Of a stretch of 10,646 nt of DNA, positions 9,550 through 10,646 are shown one piece after another; within the stretch, counting starts at the first letter, position 1; every line of letters starts with the position of its first letter. The stretch lies in contig CAIKVF010000153.1 of NCBI GenBank assembly GCA_903830745.1, positions 1 through 10,646 of the forward strand, in the 5' to 3' direction. The notes beneath the pieces were generated by a model, which worked only from the letters and a program-made list of their open reading frames with translations, was not told where the DNA came from and did not search any database. Both the position numbers and the translations under genes were made by a program. The DNA is from an uncultured Actinomycetes bacterium. Its GTDB lineage: Bacteria > Actinomycetota > Acidimicrobiia > Acidimicrobiales > RAAP-2.

Positions 9550-9947
9550 GCCAGGCCTTATTCAGCAGCGAGCAGTCTCGCGGCCCACACACAGATTTCG
9601 TCGCCAAACTCATTGATGCAGCCCAGCGCGCAGCAGATGAAAAACTAAGTCTTGATACCGCAGCACTAGACCTTCGTGAACTTGTTGATTCCTTTGACGC
9701 ACTCGTAGTTGCAGTTGGAAGAAATGATCGCCAGGTGCGCTCTATTGCAGAAGAGATTGAGCGGCTCATTGAAATCGAGCTCGAAATAAAGCCAATACGT
9801 GAAGAAGGCTGGACCTCAGGTCAGTGGGTTGCACTTGATTATGGCGACGTAATCATTCATGTCTTTGATGAAGAGTCTCGCGACTACTACGACTTAGAAC
9901 ATCTCTGGAACGCTGCGCCTGCTCAGCACACCGAACACACTCGTTAA
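9546..9947 (+). CDS. rsfS: Ribosomal silencing factor RsfS, probable CTG start
   Basis: RsfS binds ribosomal protein uL14 and blocks joining of the subunits, lowering translation in starvation. Conserved features are FVAKLIDAAQRAADEKLSLDTAALDLREL, then VVAVGRNDRQVRSIAEEIE (family ASGTNxRQVxAIAxxIE), EGWTSGQWVALDYGDVIIHVF and the closing ESRDYYDLEHLW (family RxYYxLExLW). The first ATG, GTG or TTG in frame is GTG 9735, which would delete nearly half of the domain. The homologous frame is open well upstream with no standard start. The best candidate is CTG 9546, giving 133 residues. It forms a CTGA overlap with the stop of the preceding gene and has GGGGTGG (9535-9541) 4 bases upstream. The first 16 or so residues are not conserved-looking, so ATT 9612 is another possibility. 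The 3' end overlaps the stop of the convergent lipoprotein gene. Confidence 0.85.
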   Translation: MSQALFSSEQSRGPHTDFVAKLIDAAQRAADEKLSLDTAALDLRELVDSFDALVVAVGRNDRQVRSIAEEIERLIEIELEIKPIREEGWTSGQWVALDYGDVIIHVFDEESRDYYDLEHLWNAAPAQHTEHTR

Positions 9948-9956
9948 TTAACGAGT
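9939..9956. terminator. 18-base perfect palindrome over two convergent stop codons
   Basis: ACTCGTTAATTAACGAGT reads the same on both strands. It can fold into a 7-base-pair stem with an AATT loop on either strand, and it covers the stop codons of rsfS (9945-9947) and of the minus-strand lipoprotein gene (9946-9944). Its position suits a bidirectional terminator. No U-tract follows on either side, and the stem is not GC-rich, so intrinsic termination would be weak. Confidence 0.45.
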
Positions 9957-10513
9957 CGCGAGTACTGGTAGCCGTAGACGTGGGGAACTGTGGTTCCTGA
10001 AGGCACCATGGCGTCTTGAGAAACACCTTCAATCGCAAAGACCACACCACTTCGAGCACCAGCCGCCTGAGCGGTAAGGACCACTTGGCCAACGGCGACT
10101 GGATTTTCGAGCAGATTGAATGCCAAAATAGACGCAGCAAGGTTTACTCGAGCAACGCCATTGAGTACTGACACCTGAAGGATCTGAAGTCCCCTTGGTA
10201 TGGCCGTGCGCAGGTGAGCAGCACTTTCTTTTTCAGATACTCGAAGTAGTAATTGATTGAGGGCATCAACAACCTGCACTGGTGAAGTTACGACTCTGTG
10301 TGAAACAACAAGTCGCCCAGCTCGCACCAAGTACACAGGTGTCTGTGTGAACTGCACTGATGTGTTAGTGCCAGGGATGTTCTTGTCGAGAAGTCCAAAG
10401 GGAACCTTTTCCTTAGCAACTGTTACTGGTCCCTTAGATTGTGGAATTAGTGAGCAGCTACTTAACAGCACCGCTCCTAGAAAGAGTCCAAGTACTACGC
10501 GGAGTTTTCTCAT
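9944..10513 (-). CDS. GerMN-domain lipoprotein (short LpqB-like)
   Basis: Exported lipoprotein of 189 residues. The signal peptide (MRKLRVVLGLFLGAVLLSSC) has a lipobox LSSC with the lipidated cysteine at position 20. After a short linker, residues about 57-175 fit a GerMN domain: VYLVRAGRLVVSHRVV, a helix SPVQVVDALNQLLL, then IPRGLQILQVSVLNGVARVNLA, a helical part, LTAQAAGARSGVVFAIEG and VPSGTTVPH. The start ATG overlaps the stop of the upstream histidine kinase gene as ATGA, so the two are co-translated. This mirrors mtrB-lpqB of other actinobacteria, where LpqB also carries a GerMN domain. LpqB, however, is about three times longer, with a beta-propeller that is absent here. A role in modulating the kinase from outside the membrane is inference. 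The gene converges on rsfS. Confidence 0.85.
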   Translation of the reverse strand: MRKLRVVLGLFLGAVLLSSCSLIPQSKGPVTVAKEKVPFGLLDKNIPGTNTSVQFTQTPVYLVRAGRLVVSHRVVTSPVQVVDALNQLLLRVSEKESAAHLRTAIPRGLQILQVSVLNGVARVNLAASILAFNLLENPVAVGQVVLTAQAAGARSGVVFAIEGVSQDAMVPSGTTVPHVYGYQYSRLVN

Positions 10514-10646
10514 GCGTACCCCTCAGAACTAATTGGAATTGAAATCTGCAGCCTTGCTCCACCTTCTGGGCTTTCGAGTGCGGTGATTGAGCCATCGAAG
10601 GCAAGTATGTGTTCTTTCACGAGTGCGAGACCGAGTCCTGTTCCAC
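10510..10646 (-). CDS. Sensor histidine kinase, C-terminal end only
   Basis: The last 44 codons of a two-component sensor kinase lie here; the rest is beyond the right edge. The visible part starts inside the ATP-binding HATPase domain with the G2 box GTGLGLALVKEH, followed by HILAFDGSITALESPEGGARLQISIPI, the normal end of such kinases, and a short tail. The TGA stop overlaps the ATG of the GerMN lipoprotein gene. Gene order suggests an MtrB-like kinase, but neither sensor domain nor response regulator is in the window, so the type cannot be set. Confidence 0.9.
   Translation of the reverse strand, partial: GTGLGLALVKEHILAFDGSITALESPEGGARLQISIPISSEGYA

Noticed and set aside
9735..9947. A 70-codon RsfS starting at GTG 9735
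   Set aside because: It would begin inside the conserved RQVRSI motif and lose the N-terminal half of the domain, although that half is encoded in the same open frame upstream.
10257..10532. Plus-strand open frame opposite the lipoprotein gene
   Set aside because: It lies antisense to a clear lipoprotein and kinase end, and shows no recognisable motif.

Overview
The window looks like ordinary chromosome from a member of the Actinomycetota with moderate GC. The best guess is class Acidimicrobiia, for example the freshwater/marine Ilumatobacteraceae-like lineages. Reasons: a class II (AroG II) DAHP synthase, the obg-proB ... nadD-rsfS order typical of actinobacteria, a short GerMN lipoprotein that follows a histidine kinase, and frequent GTG starts. 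The class-level assignment is inference. No mobile element, CRISPR array, tRNA or rRNA was seen, and no gene-free stretch exceeds 300 bases. The longest is the 204-base divergent region 236-439.

Layout. The left end holds the 5' part of an HU-type nucleoid protein gene (minus strand). Across a divergent, AT-rich region lies a class III PLP-dependent aminotransferase of the glutamate-1-semialdehyde-aminomutase-like group (plus). Next comes a tightly packed plus-strand block: obg (ribosome-assembly GTPase), proB (glutamate 5-kinase), a MoxR-type AAA+ ATPase, a CoxE-like VWA protein and a histidine phosphatase. obg/proB, moxR/VWA and VWA/phosphatase overlap. The phosphatase gene converges on, and overlaps by 12 bases, the minus-strand class II DAHP synthase gene. 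Divergent from that gene is a second plus-strand group: nadD (NAD synthesis), a 59-residue one-helix membrane protein and rsfS (ribosome silencing factor). rsfS appears to start at CTG. It meets a minus-strand pair end to end at an 18-base perfect palindrome: a histidine kinase (only its last 44 residues are in the window) and a 189-residue GerMN lipoprotein.

How the genes fit together. Most products are housekeeping: nucleoid structure, ribosome maturation and silencing, proline, aromatic amino acid and NAD synthesis. The atypical part is the MoxR/VWA/phosphatase cassette between proB and nadD, where many actinobacteria carry proA. The kinase/GerMN pair resembles a reduced version of the mtrB-lpqB arrangement of other actinobacteria.

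The most interesting regulatory signal is shared. All four genes that plausibly begin transcripts on their own (aminotransferase, obg, DAHP synthase, nadD) have a TANNNT hexamer exactly 6 bases before the start codon, as expected for leaderless mRNAs. The operon-internal genes do not. No clearly novel multi-gene system was found. The strongest points for follow-up are the leaderless-promoter pattern, the non-AUG start of rsfS, the short GerMN lipoprotein, the altered G4 motif in Obg and the MoxR/VWA/phosphatase cassette.
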